Assembly (NCBI GenBank): GCA_037576215.1
Contig: JBANDB010000017.1
Location: 1,426,001 to 1,490,000 of the forward strand
DNA length: 64,000 nucleotides
From: Armillaria gallica
Lineage: Eukaryota > Basidiomycota > Agaricomycetes > Agaricales > Physalacriaceae
Reading direction: 5' to 3'
Each line of letters starts with the position of its first letter. Position 1 is the stretch's first letter. A model generated the notes under the pieces. The model was given only the letters and a program-made list of their open reading frames with translations. It was not told the DNA's origin and did not search any database. Position numbers and translations under genes: made by a program. Below are positions 34,701-47,832 of the stretch, in pieces.

Positions 34701-35298
34701 ATCAACACAAATGACTTGGTAGGTTTCGTAGGCTGCTATTTCCTTCGACAGGTTTTGTCCAGATTTATGAGCTTCAGTGAGTGTTTCACGACAGTATGAG
34801 AGCACTGAAATTCTGTATTCTCCTAGCTGCGAGACCTAAAACCATGCTTTAATTTTTAAAATACTTAACAAATATGGGATGACTCACAATGTTGCAGGCC
34901 AATCCTTTTGTTGGTGTGATAACCAGTCCAACAGGGTGTTTGCAAGCTGGTAATGAGGGATATTCTTCAGGGTACTGGCTGACTTCAAGATGGCAAAGAA
35001 TGAGAACATTGAAGAGAGCTGATTTTCTGTCGCAAGTCGCTGTACAGAGTAAAACATCTTCACCATTGAGGATATGAACAATGGGCTGCTCTTGGAAAGG
35101 ATGAAGGCCATTCTTCCAGGCCTTTATGCACTTGGCAACAACAATTTTGATGGTTTGTAGTCCCTCAGGGTCCTTCCATAATAGTGTTGTATCCATATCA
35201 TGACCGGAGAGTAAGAAGAAAGCAAGGATATATGTGAGGAAACAACATGACCATAGTGGTACTGATGCAAGGAGCGAATCCGAGTGATGGAAATTCAT
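31800..35298 (-). pseudogene. RecQ/DEAD-like DNA helicase, decayed and interrupted
   Basis: The order on the minus strand is as follows. Motif I, expected as TATGDGKS, reads TATCDRKSALF near 35030. VITPTKGLACNIV (Ia-like) follows near 34910. A DEAH-box region, expected near IDEVHL, reads IKEIHLMDEWGSSF near 34620. Motif III (SAT) reads SVI near 34510. Domain 2 motifs are scattered through 34300-33900. After the insert, NPPEDKMTLDCIEARRPLAC (near 32390) and a C-terminal part to about 31900 follow. Walker A, motif II and motif III are all damaged, so it is inactive. This helicase type is repeated in agaric genomes beside mobile elements. It runs tail to tail with the DUF6589-type gene. Confidence 0.7.
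32665..33877. mobile_element. 1.19-kb ACTAGT-rich insert in the helicase pseudogene
   Basis: TATCACCAATGTA occurs at 32665-32677 and again at 33865-33877, exactly 1200 bp apart, bracketing the insert. Inside, I count 26 CTAG tetramers and 17 ACTAGT hexamers between about 32763 and 33830, on both sides of a middle that lacks any open frame. The flanking repeat is long for a simple target duplication and may include part of the element end. No terminal inverted repeat was found. It is probably a non-autonomous element whose ACTAGT sites bind a transposase, but that is inference. Confidence 0.6.
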
Positions 35299-35299
35299 T

Positions 35300-37000
35300 T
35301 CTACATTTAGAATTGTATGTAAGTGGCAGATGGTGCTCCAAGCCAGGCATGATTAAAACAGGACTAGCCTATGCCAACCAGCCAGTCATATTGTAAATCC
35401 TTTGCCCCTCTGGAATTTTGTTCAAAGCACATTTCACTTAGCTCAATTTATCACTGATTCTCATTCTCCACAGTGTAGAGAACATCTAAGGTTCACCACC
35501 TGGATGATGTCAAAAGATGTGCCAGTTCCAAATATATGATCACACAAGTGATGTCGACATGCATACCTTGATTTCGAAGCCACAAGGATAGTCTGCTACT
35601 GAGGAACCTCATTACATTTAAAGACCAGACACCAAAGGGAAATATGAATATGTTGTGTGAATAGCGAAACAGAGATGAAGAAATCTGAAATAGGTAAATC
35701 AGATGAATTAGCTGAAGGAGTTCTGACCATGGAACATATCAAGCCCCAAAATATGACTCTGGTGACTCCTGCTCCAAAACCGGTCCCTGGACCTCATCCT
35801 GACCTCTGTGGTAGCAACCTGCACCAGCAAGTATGTTTCCATTGAAAATGACTTAACTTGTGGGGGACACAAACTTGTGCACTTGAAAAGTAACTTGTTA
35901 CCAGACAAATCCAACTTGTGCCCACCTTATATTTTACATGCTATTACACCCATATAAACATAGTGACCGCTACTCTATGAAGGAGCTGAATGGCTTTCTA
36001 CAATACTATTGATATACTCTTCTGCAAACTTATTCTCCATGATTCAGACATGAATCTGTTACTGTCACAGTTGGTGTTCAGCTTATTTGCCAATTCACAG
36101 AGGATATTAAAGATGCTGCACCTCGCTTTTCTGAAGCTGATTTGCTCTGAACCCTTAGATCCACTCCTATACACCATTGGCATTAGATGTATTCCCGACC
36201 TCACACATTCACCCCTCACAGAGCTTATTCTTACCACTGTCACCATCGACTACACCAAAGTCATATTACTCCTTCACACAGTTCTGCAACTGGAATGATT
36301 ATCCATTGTCAAACAGATGGATACATATCTTATTACCCTGGAATTTATCCAAGAACTCGGCCATCCAGGACTGGAGATTCTATGTGATCTACAGCATTTG
36401 CAACTCGTCTGGTGGGACAATGTGGATGAGAGTGCCATCATGGATATGCTCGAAGAGTGAGCATTGAAGTCTGCTGTTATAGGAATTCAAATGGGAGGCG
36501 AGCTCAGGGCAGACACACATTCTCAAGTTGATGCTTTAAGGAAGTATGGGATGCAGATATCTGTTTGATAGAAGGAATTGTAAATACAGGTTAGAGAGAA
36601 GAACAGCATTGGTCAGGAAGAACAAGAAGCTTCCCAGAGAGTGGTTAGTAGAACAAAAAACCCTTATAAATTTGATGTATAGAACTAAGATGACAACCAA
36701 TACTGAAATAATAAACTTCTTCAATTCTGTTGCTCACTATGGGATTTTACTTGTTCAGCTGGTCGTGAACCTGAGATTTAGATAGTGCAACAGAGACATG
36801 GTAGTGTTTGCTTGAGGCCAGCCCCAGTAGCTACAGAAGAGAATTCTCAGTCTTTCGGCAGTATAATTTCCTTGTATCTTTGTGTCAAGGTTTTTGTGTG
36901 CTTATGAGTGTGCATCGACTCTGGAGTGAGTTTCTTTATGTCCTCAGAGTGTCAGCATGACAATATACGTGACAAGCACTGATAGTGTATAAGACTAGTC
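35300..37000. other. CpG-poor stretch with unrecognised open-frame remnants
   Basis: Near 36300-36540 a plus-strand frame reads EFIQELGHPGLEILCDLQHL and then GIQMGGELRADTHSQVDAL, which looks protein-like but is interrupted and not recognised. Nothing else in the stretch supports a gene. Confidence 0.3.
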
Positions 37001-37139
37001 AATATGATTCACTACCCTTCTCTCTTTTTCAAGTTTCATCCACCACAATGACGATGAAGATGGCAGACATTACCCATATTGCTTTGCTGACCACTTCCAA
37101 CAGTGACTTCTCTGTCTCTAACAAGTGCATCACCCAAGC

Positions 37140-39450
37140 TGAGGCAGAAAGTCTAATACCAAAGCAGCACACTCAGTACCTAATGAGCACATAATGACAT
37201 CCAGCCAAGGGATGCATTCAAAATTGCTTGAAGCCTTGCATGACAAGCCTGATGGTGTTGATGTACTGCTTGGAGTCGTAAGGGAACCACAACATGCTAT
37301 ATTCAATGAGCAATGGCAAGAACACTGAACACTGAACACTGGCACTGAGGCTGGTTATGGAAAAGGCAGCCAGTCAAGTCCTCTGGGTATAATGTGGCAG
37401 TGCTGGTAAATGAATGAAAAACTCAACAAGGTAACATTCTGTTATGACAGTAAGAGATATGTAGTATAGAAGTGTTTCAGGATGTACTGCCAAACTCAAG
37501 TATTTTGAGGTGCATGACATCCAACCGCTGGCTACTCCACCCCCCAATGTCGACAGAGATAGCTAATGGGTGGCAACTGTGTTGTTTGTCTTGGCATTCG
37601 GAGACATTGGTGTCAGTACTGGCATCTATACCCACAAGGGGAAAGAGGCAATGAATCAGGTTCCACTACCTGATGATAGCAATCAGGGACTGTAAGAGTG
37701 CATGTGGATTGACATTCTGTTTGTTACCAAAGCCATAGCTGACAGCTGCTGTGACAACACACCTACAGTAGAAATGAGAACCTTTGAACACTTCCTTTAG
37801 TGTAAGATGGATGCACTAAGATAAACCCAAAAACTAGCATTCACTGCATACAGTGGGCTGTGCATGGGCCACCACTGAGTGTGTGCTGAGATCATCAAGC
37901 TAGACCCAATGATGCATACATCCCATGGATCCTTTGCTGCTCTCAACTTGACATCTTTGGTGCCCTCTCAGTGAAGCATATGGTGTGTGATGGAGCAATT
38001 ATTTTGCAACAGTGAATGGGGAGTATGTCCTAGATATTGAAGTGTTTCATTCCATAGATGTGGTAGGAAATAAATGGGGCCAAGGATACAGAAGTCAGAA
38101 GAAGAGAATGAGTCGGCCAAGAGGAAATGATGGATCGCTGCAAAATAGCAAGTCCCACAATGGCAGTTGAACTCAGTTTTGCAACTCGGACCAGTCTACT
38201 GCACTCACCATCTTCCTGGCTTTCACAGATCACTCGGCACATACATTCAGGTCAGAGGATCCAGATTTTCAATGATTTTCTGATGCTTACATGCAACTAT
38301 AAGAGCAGGTCACCAACAATAGCAATGCCAACACATATGGCTTAACAGCATTGTTGAACTGTATTTATCCTCAGCAGCAACTGGGCTCTCAGGATGTTGC
38401 ATCTCTGATCTTGGCATTGAAGGCGTGAATCATGCTATTCCCAAAGAATCTGCTCCATGTCAACTGGGTCTTTACATAGCATGCAACACTCTCAATAACC
38501 AACAGAGTGAGAAGGAGTATGGAACAGCAGCAAATTCATGATAATGGAGGTGGAGGATGAATACAATGCCATGGAGGTAGTGTCTCAAGCTTGTGAGTGG
38601 CTGTCTTCACTACAGTTAGTACTCCCATTTCTTTCAAATACTGCAGTATCTTGACTCTTGATGCTTCTAACAGGCAGCACAGATACACTTGACTCAATCA
38701 AGATGCCTCAGTTCAGGCTGCTCATAACTTTGGACAGCACATTTGTATTGCAATTGTGAGAAGCAACATAGCCCAGCAATGGAAAGGATGGCTAACCATT
38801 GTTCAGTGAATGCCATCTTTCGTGCCTTGCAAGATGAACTACTGTACGCAAAGGACCGCTAGCTAATTTTTCTGCTTCACTGTTGCCCCCTAATACCTCC
38901 TCCTGGATATTATGTAGCCAATGTCTGTGAGTTGTACAGTAATACAGTAACAGTATACATCTGGATGAGGAGTTACAGCTTTTCATAGCTGCACTGAATT
39001 GAAAATCAATAGAAGCTTTCTCAGGGTATCTAGTACATACTCAACATGCTGTTGAGCAGGGCAACAATGCTGAGTTATCTGTGGAACTTTTCATTAACAT
39101 ATGAGTCTACACTTTATTTTTGGTATCGTTATCTGATGGCATACACATCCAGGTACAGCTGTCATGTGTATTATCATTAGTCCTTCTATTAAATCCTTTG
39201 CCACCAGTTTTGAACCTTCTGCCTCGATTTCAAGAAAAGGAGTGAAGATGCGATCAAGGAAGGTATTCTGTCTATGCTTGAGTCATACAGTGGGCGGTCA
39301 CTTGGTCTATCAATGTTGGCCCACCTTAGAAAATGCATCACATGCCAGCATCATTCAGATGTGGATGTATATGATCATATCACCTTCCTGTGCAAGAAGC
39401 TGTTGAAGAGGACCCATACAGATCTCAGCAACACTGCAACAACCCTGATA
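37140..39450. other. CpG-poor relative of 19350-21690, rearranged
   Basis: 37140-37410 matches 21460-21690 up to the point where the LINE is inserted in the latter, so it shows the empty site. Further blocks near 38550, 38690 and 38930 match 19400, 20300 and 20640. No intact frame remains. Confidence 0.45.
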
Positions 39451-39473
39451 TTGTAACACTGATTAGTGCCCTG

Positions 39474-39480
39474 TATATAA
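39474..39480 (+). promoter_or_regulatory. TATA element upstream of pseudogene C
   Basis: TATATAA begins 65 nt upstream of the former ATG at 39539. The equivalent element of gene A would lie before base 1 of this window. Confidence 0.5.
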
Positions 39481-39538
39481 GGACAGCAACATAACACTTA
39501 TCTGCACTTTTGTTTGTTCTACCATCACCACCATTATC

Positions 39539-42500
39539 ATGCCTCATGTCATCGACATCGATTCCTCCCTCCAGACTGTGAAACTGATTGCAGTGGCAGG
39601 AGAGATGGCCCCATTTCCCTTTATTAAAGGTGTCACCCTTTGCACAATAGTCGTACTTGAGAACATCCAGGTGTGCAGTAGTAATGATTCTTGTTTTGTC
39701 AGCTTCGCCAATAATCTTTGCAGAAAGCAGAAAACAATAGAAGTGATATGCGAGAGCTGGCCAAGAGTATTGTCAACACCTTGGTTGCTGTGAGGGACAC
39801 TGTGATTGAACATGGACTGACTAGTGCATCACATTTTCAGAATATATGTGTGGAGTTTCAGGAGTAAGTCAACCCATGTTAGTTACTATTACATACTCAC
39901 ATCACTATACAGCTACATGACCAAGCTCCTTTCAAAGTTGAACACCAAATGCAGGTCACATGGGATTCAGCAAATTTTAAAAGCAAAGAAGATCTCGGAT
40001 GATATCAGTGCATACCAGCAATGTGTACAGGCAATCAAGGAGGACTTTTTGGTAGGTAGTTTGCTTTCACCTTCATGGTTCAAGCTCTTTACTGGATCAC
40101 AGATCCATACCACAACCACAACACAACTGGTCCTCTCTGATTTCCAAGATCAAGTCAACACGAGACTTGGCGCTCTAACTGGTGCCATGGAGGCATCAGA
40201 GAGGAATGTCACATCAGTTATCAAGGATAATATCAAAGAGACACATACCTCAGGTGTCCTGCAGAGTAAAACCTTGGAAAAGCTTCAGATGACATTATGA
40301 GACTTTCAGCAATGAGGTTTTTACAAGGGAGTAGTATACAGTTTTGATAAACATGTAAAGATTTTGCTTTTGATTTCTGAACCTCTGCAGGTTTGGGATC
40401 TCATTCCAGGGGATATATACCTCAAAGCATCAATTCTATGCAGCTGTTATAATGGGACTCATTTGGACTTTGATGAATATTGTGCTGTTATTGATGACCA
40501 TCCCAAAATTGTTCGTGTCTTCCAAGTGCAGGCAGACCAACATGAACGAGTGACGCAAGTATGTTAGTGTCTGACTATGCTACTGTGTACTCTGATCCCA
40601 TCCTTCCAAGCAGTTCCAAAAAGAAGTAGATCAAAGGCTTCATTTAAGGTGTGTTGCCATGCACAGGTACTTTTGTTACAAGATTTACTCTTACCTCAAG
40701 CTAGACACCCAAATATTTCCCACCTTTTCGGTGTATGCATGTCACCAACTTTTCTGGCTCTTATTATCCACAGTTAGTTTACAACTCTTCCCTATTTGGT
40801 TTAGCTCATCTTCTTTCAGGTGCTAATGTTGAACAGCATCTGTATGAAGTCTTATCAAATGACTCAAGTGTGAAAGGGGTGCTCCTCTTCTTTCTTCGAA
40901 TGGTATGACATTACCTATTAGTCCATTTGCATTGCTCAATGTCTCTAATACAATGATTTGAAGGTATATAGATTGCATTAAGGCTTAAACCACTGAAACA
41001 TTCACCAGTTTCAGTCTATAGCAAATTATCTAGCCAACCAAGCTTGGATTCAACAACAGAAACAAGACAACAGTGTGAGTGAAATACCCTGGTCCACTGA
41101 ATAGCTCTCTGACAATCTCCAAGGATGGGAAAACATTACATACCCAGACTGGCTGCTTCGATGAGCAAGGGCAGGTCATTCTCAATGATCTCAGTCTAGG
41201 TTATCATCCCTTCATGCCTTTCAAGCTGCATCTGAGATGCTCCAGAGTATCTGTTGATGCAAATATGAATTTCTATAATCATGCAACTCGCCATTTTGAT
41301 GTGGCAGAACTAGAGCATCTATTCCAACATTCTGTGAAGCTCTAGAGAACTGATCTGCAGCATTTCTATAAGAGCATCTACTTTCTGTTAGGATACAACA
41401 CATGGTGTTGTTATAGTTATCCCAAAAGGTGCTATAACTATCCAGGTTATGCAGGAACAGGGAGAGTTGTCACAGATTTGGAGGAATGGACTTTGTGCTG
41501 GACTGTAAACTCAGGGAAGCAAGGTTTGTGATGTCTAAGGTCAGTTGTCAATCTGTCATATTCAATGATTTTATCCCTTGTGAGCATGTACTGATTTATT
41601 CAACCTTTTTCTGAAAAGGAAATCAACAGCAAGTCTTCAATGCTTATTATCCCCAAACTAGAGCTATTCCTTTTCAGTATTTCACAGTGATCCTTTTTAT
41701 TGGAAGCACCCTCAGCAACTTGTCTTTTCCTGGCTTGCTCAGAGATTGCTATTGACAAAAGATCCTCGTGATTTATCCAGTGTTAGCGAAGGTTATTGCA
41801 ATGTTATTAGGATGAAATATATAGTTGATGCATGGACTATAGACTTGACTTTCTGCCTTCACATCCGACCTAGCACAAACTGCTTACTGAGTTATGCACT
41901 GGGAGTTTGCTCATTGTCAATCATATTCACTGTGCCTGTTATCATTTCACTATTACTGCCTGAGATGTTATGGCCTTTCCGCTTTGTTGCCAATGGGAAC
42001 CCCATACTTCCTGAAGAGGTTAACGAAATATTCTGAGTCAGAATCCACATGACCTGTTATAGCACAGTGTATGTGATGGGGACATTTCCGTTTGACTCTA
42101 TACATGAATCGAACACTATATGTAGCTTCAATCCTGCCCTGGATGGAGCAGATATATGTAGGTATTTTGATCTGTTTCCTTTGGAAATATTTGGTGAAGC
42201 CAACAACAATATAACTGCAGCTATTGGTGAGTGTTTTTGTTGGAGTATTCTGTCCCAGTTAAATTTGCTTACAATTGAACCCAGACAAAGTTCAAACATA
42301 CAGCAGCATCGAAAAGTTTGATCCATTTGAATCTGATAGTGACGATGGTAACTATTATAATAGATTTACATATGCTTCCATCTGCTGATGGTTGGTCTGT
42401 AGACGACAATGTGAAGATTCATGTGATTGCATACTGGGACTTAACTGTTGGCTTTGACAACAGTTCAGAAGGTCGGTGTTCCATTGGACCAGGCTCTATG

Positions 42501-42618
42501 CTATTGTCCAATCTTTGTGTTTTAAAGGTGAGGATCAAGACCTGAGTGGTTTCTGCTCAGAGAGTGCTGGCACCCACTTCGTCGAAGGAATTGACCCTAA
42601 CTTTCATGTTGGCAAGTG
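39539..42618 (+). pseudogene. Copy C: decayed partner of gene A
   Basis: The copy follows gene A exon by exon from its ATG, with introns in the same places. It is broken by stops at 40298-40300, 40313-40315, 41343-41345 and 42034-42036, among others. The stops at 40313 and 42034 are TGA where gene A has CGA. In the 139-bp exon 3 (A 424-562), A has 10 CpGs and C has 1; all nine lost sites read TG or CA. The last coding exon of A (3209-3392) has no counterpart here, because the sequence diverges after 42616 and rejoins near 42690. The N-terminal GEMAPFPFIKG is still readable. No product is expected. Confidence 0.85.
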
Positions 42619-42689
42619 AGGAAGAAAAGTGCATGAATGCATGATTATAGGGTGTGTTAGGTGACACTTTTGATGGACTACTATAAATG

Positions 42690-44600
42690 GATGCTATGAC
42701 AGATATGAACCTAGTATGAGGCCCAGTAATATAAGCTCTCAATGTACCAGAAGACATGATATGATGTAATTACTGCTGGAGATCTAGGAACAGATACACT
42801 CTATTGCACGTCTCTAAAACTCCTCCAATCAGTTCTATAGGGCATCAGGAATCATGACCCAGGGGCCATGCTTCTGAAGCTATCTTTCCACAGCTGTTTA
42901 AACCTTGTTTAAGGATTATCAGGCCCATACTGCCCAACTCAATCCTTTGCTGTCATCTTCAACTGAATGCCTGTGTGACATTGTGTGAGGAGCCAGGAGT
43001 GATCAGTACCCCTTCATGATTTTCATTGAAGGCATGTAGAATCTCATGAAGTGTCAGAAATAAAGAACTGTCGATGATGCAGCTTTGGGTAAAGTGTGAT
43101 CAATAATAATGGTATTGATGTTGATTCACCTCTCTGCAGACCAACATCAGACCTTCAAATGTTTCTGTCAAGGTAACAGAACATGCATCAAGATGGTCCA
43201 AGAGTCACCACCCACCTACCATCAGCGCACAGACCATCATATATTGTGAGGCCAAAGACTGCGACACCCAGACGGAGATACTCATTTGCTCCACTAATTC
43301 CTTCACTGTCTCAGCTCAATAGCCATCGCCTGACCGTTTCTTGACTGCAGCCTTAAGAGAATTATCATGGTCATGGTATGAGGCATTGCACATGTAAATT
43401 TGGCAAGATATCAGAAAAGGGCTTCTGCAAGGGTAAATGTGGTGGAGGTTACGCCAAGTTACAGTGTGCCATTCACATCCAGAATATCCTTGGAGGAGCC
43501 CTGGAGGAGGTAGAGTAAGGGTTAGCTTATACTTGTCAGAAGAGCATATCAGTTACCAAGTACAGATATATCCAGATGAATCTATCCATGGAGGAGTAGG
43601 CACATCCATCTTTCTCATGCTACTGCTCCTCACTACAGCTTCCATCTCCTGGTAACAGCTCCTTGCAAGTCATACTCCATGTCTTTGCAAGTGGGTACAG
43701 CATAGTCTTCTCCTGCTGAACTATAGTCAACATCTATCACACCGCTCATCTGATCCTGACTTTGCTTTATTGTCATATTGACTAGAGGCAGCAGAGGCTG
43801 GGAATGATCTCCTCATTGGACTGTCCATCAAAGGACAGTGGAAGGAAATGGCTCTTGCTGAGCACTGAGTACTTCAAGACCGATGAGACCGATGTCAAGT
43901 ATGGTGTGCGAAATGTGGTCTTCTGGCATTGATCCTTCCATAGATGCACTATGGGACCAACTTTGGAGCTGAATACATCTTGTACGCAATTTCAGCATTT
44001 CAATATACTTCATCGCATAGGTTACAATGGCACCCTCTCTGTCAACAGGCCATCATGGATAGCTATGCCTGACATACAGGCATGCGAAGTGACAGTGAGG
44101 TGCGAAAGGACAGATCTGCTTCATAATTGACAAGTAGTGGGGGGAATATAACATGACAGATTCAGGTGAGCAAGCGATGTTGAGGGTAACCGGTAACTGG
44201 AGGATTGAGAGGAGGGACTGAAGAATGACAGTTTTGGAGATTATCCTTATCTGCATGTTCGGTTCAGGAGGGCTAAAACTTGAAGAGGTGTCAGGGTCAG
44301 CAGAGAGGCACAGAGTATATAGTGCACCAGACATTCCAACTGTACAACATAATCATATGAAATCGAAATTTTTGGCAGTTATTTTTAAGGTTTACTAGAT
44401 CCTATAGTTGGTTAGAGCATGGACTAAGTAGATATAAAGCTCAGAAACTGACCTAAGCTAGACCTGTCGTCTGTCATGTCTTTACGGTCACTTTTCCAAC
44501 GTTGAGTTTTGTGCTCTTGAAGTGTCATCTGATGTGTCATCACCAGCCATCTTCAGGATGAAAGGTATCTGACATTAGGCGCTACTAGAGCATGGTGAAC
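42690..44600 (-). pseudogene. Conserved minus-strand gene of unknown function, relic copy 3
   Basis: This is the CpG-poor counterpart of 3400-5260. LLVNYEADLSFRTSLSLR near 44110 parallels LLADYEADPSF of copy 1, and RCIQLQSWSHSASMEGSM near 43950 parallels its RIQLQSWSLW stretch. Stops interrupt the frames. Confidence 0.4.
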
Positions 44601-44649
44601 AGAGCCCTGGATGAATACAGGAATCACACACCAAGGAATACACACTTCT

Positions 44650-45870
44650 CCTATGGAGCTTAGCTTGAAGCTTGAAAACCATAGTGTATGTTCTAGTCGT
44701 TGCTGCACTGCAGCTACCTCCTTCGCCGCACTTTGAAATCAAGCTTGTCAACCCTTCTCGCCAGTGGTCCCATCTTGAGTGCACCTGGCTTCATTCTCCC
44801 CTTAGCAGGCTGTTTTTGCTATTCCATAGCCATTATCATAGTCGTGATGTGATCATCACACCAGCAACATACAGCAGATTCCTTCACAGTTGAGTGGTGT
44901 TGCTTGGCCTTAAACTTCTTGTCAATATTGATGCACTGGGTAGCATATATGGTACTGTTGTTGTCTTCCTAAGGTGTGTATAAAAGTAATGGCGTCCTGG
45001 ATAGATGAAAGGTGAGCTTCCATGGCATAAGGATTCTGAGGATGATGTACTGCACCTAAAGTTCTCAGCATGCCACAGCTCCGATGGTCAAAGCAGAGCT
45101 CCTTTGCAATAGAAGACAGTTGACAGAGAGGCTGGGAAAAGCAAAGGGTTGCCATCCAGATGGACAGCAGAACCAGGAATCACCAGGGCATCTGCATATA
45201 TCAACTTTCACTATAGCTATGCACCATGGTTTCGCTTCTTCATTTGAAGGTACAAAGCGACTGACCATCATCCTTGAGGGTGACATGCTGTCTGTTGCAC
45301 ATGTATGAAGTTGAAAGTTGAATTGAAATTCTGGGTTTGATGACTTCTCAATGTGTTTGTGCTTGCATCTGGTCAATAGTGGGCTGACGCTAATACGAAT
45401 GAGGGTAGAGCCATGGAGGATTATTTGAAGGGCAAAGGGCAGTATGCTGTTCATATCATGAGTATTATTGTGGGAGCACTGAAGGAGGAAGTATAAGAGT
45501 TAGCCTATATTTGTCAGAAGAGCATATCGCCTACCGGGGAGGATATATTCATATTCAGACAAGTCTATCCGCTGAAGAATAGGCTTGTCTATCCATCTCA
45601 TGTCACCATTCCACACCATAGCTTTCACCTCCAGATAATATTTAGTCCCTGCAAGCTGTATCCCACATCACCACAAGCGAGTATAGTGAAGTCTTCAATG
45701 GCTGAGTGCTGAACTATGGTCCATGCCTATCACACGGTTCATCTGATCCTGACCTCGCTGTGATTGTCATATTGATTGAAGGTAACAAAGGCTGGGAAAG
45801 AACTCCTCTTTGCACAGTCCACTGAAGGACAGTTGAAAGAGATAGCTCTTGCTAAGGGCTGAGCAAGTGA
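44650..45870. repeat. CpG-poor copy of the 16300-17480 spacer module
   Basis: GGTGAGCTTCC followed by ATAAGGATTCTGAGGAT and CCGCTGAAGAATAGGCT are among the shared blocks. Here the module directly follows relic copy 3, whereas in unit 1 it lies downstream of gene B. Confidence 0.55.
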
Positions 45871-45899
45871 GATTGATGTTGAGTGTGGTGAGCGGAATT

Positions 45900-46770
45900 C
45901 ATCATTCTGACATTGATCTCTCATTCTCGAGACATGTCATGGGGTCCAACTCTGGAGCTGAATATGTGCTGTCACCAAGAAATCAGGGCAACACTCTGCA
46001 GACGATGTCTTCCAATATTCAGCTTACTTTGTTGCATAGATTTTAACAGCACCCTCTCTGTCAACAGGCAATTGTGGCTATGCCTGGCATATAGGCACAT
46101 GAAGCAGCACTGAGGCACAAAAGGATAGGTCCACTTCGTGATTGGCAAGTAGGGGAATATAGTATGAGCCGGTACAGATTTGGGTGAACAAGCAATTCAC
46201 GGAAAACTGAGTTTTGAAGATTATCCTTATCTGTAGCATTTGGTTCAGGAGCGCTATAATTTGAAGAGATGTCAGGGTCAACCAAAAGGGGTGGAGAATA
46301 CAGCACACCAAGGGTTCCAGCTTAAAACAGAACTCAGGATGAATACTGGAACCATGTCCAAATGCAAATGCATCCACAGTCCTACGGGTCTCTGGTGGAA
46401 CATTGATTGAAGCTTGAGAGCATGTCTTGCATTCAATGTCGAGGCCTGTATTTCCTGTATGAAATACTGAGCTAAATCCTACAGTGTCAGATCAAATTTT
46501 CTGGCAGGCTGGAGGCATGCACCATGCAACAGAAACATACTTATGGACCCAACTATCATGGTACAAGAAGTGATGTCGACCCTTTTACAGCATGACCAGA
46601 ACAAGAAGATGGTGAGCCACAAGCTAGCGGATGGCTGGTTGGTGTCACGGTTAATTGTGGCTGGTCCATTAGGCCTAGGAATTGAGAACCAGTTTGCAGG
46701 TGCACACGGAGCACTGTACATAGCGAGGGCATCAAGCATCGTGGTCAATTTGGTGGTGGTGGTCGAGGAT
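45900..46770 (-). pseudogene. Conserved minus-strand gene of unknown function, relic copy 4
   Basis: MLDALAMYSAP and RPNGPATINRDTNQPSA near 46700, SISMFLLHGACLQPARKF near 46520 and LVCCILHPFWLTLTSLQ near 46300 correspond to copies 1 and 2. Deletions have shortened the middle. This is the CpG-poor version. Confidence 0.4.
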
Positions 46771-46849
46771 CAAAAATGCCATAGCACAGCCACATACTAT
46801 CTCCATGCTTATGACCGACTCTTGCAAAGGCTCTACCATCACCTTTCTT

Positions 46850-47260
46850 ACAATGGTTGCTGTGCTGCTCTCTGTCCATGCCTGGTAAACTCTTGATAGA
46901 GGTGCACTGTGTGCTGGGAGTCCCTTCCCTTGGTTGTCAGGTTCAGGAGCAGAAGACTAGTTTTTTCTTTTGGTGATGGTGTGATGTGTCTTGTGCAGGC
47001 TCTTTGTAAACTCTTGCCATATGCACAGTGTGTGCCAGGAATCCTGTCTGTCATTGTCTTATTGGCAGTACAGCGCATTTGAATGTGACGAGTTATTCCT
47101 TCACTGTTCTTTGCTCCTTCTGTTTGCCCTTCTTTCCTGCAAGTACTCACTGTCCCTCCTTGTTCTCTTCTTGTGCATGCATCCATTTGAACTGAATAAC
47201 ATATATCTCCCATAGTTCACACTGTCTTGTCCCCCTCTTGACCAGTCTTAAAGCTGTTTC
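46850..47260. other. CpG-poor stretch without recognised genes
   Basis: Two loosely similar blocks (46900-46960 and 47000-47060, each with TGTGTGCYRGGARTCC) lie about 115 bp apart. I see no coding sequence. Confidence 0.3.
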
Positions 47261-47263
47261 ACA

Positions 47264-47832
47264 TTGTATACTGTACAACGATGTCATCTCCGGGTTAAAC
47301 ATCAATTCCCCATACTTGACATCATTGTTGATTTACCCATTGACTGGTGTGATCACATGTTGACTATGTTGAACACCCTGAATTCTGTTTTCCCTTCAGC
47401 TACTGTTTTTTTGTCCCCATCATCATATCACCTCTCTGTCCACTATCCCACCATGGCCATTCTCTCTGAGATGTGCCTTCAGACTGTCTCAATTCGTCAT
47501 GATGCGCCTATCACTGTCAATGGCCGCTACTCTACCGACAGATGACATTAGCTCAGCATGCTTACCTCTCCATTTTGATTCTTGCACATTGTAAGGCTCT
47601 CACATGTCTCTTCTTGTCTTCTCGTGTCCTTGCCATTGAAGTCTTGTGTTGGTCAGAACATTATTGCCCCAGGATTCCACAGGAGTGGCGATTGTGCTGT
47701 TTCTGCAAGATTGCCATAGAGGATGAGATTCACTGCCTTCTCTGTTGTACCATTGCTCCAGGATTGGTTGAGCTGTGTGGTCTCTTTCTTGCCAATGCCC
47801 ATGCTGCATGTCCCATGCTTGGTGACACATAG
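47264..47832 (+). mobile_element. Fragment of a second non-LTR element (3' coding end)
   Basis: The plus strand encodes RIPQEWRLCCFCKIAIEDEI followed by HCLLCC, a C-x2-C...H-x3-C knuckle like the one that ends many fungal LINE polyproteins. The upstream part (47264-47545) reads like the preceding segment, in another frame. No reverse transcriptase core is present. The assignment rests mainly on this knuckle. Confidence 0.4.
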
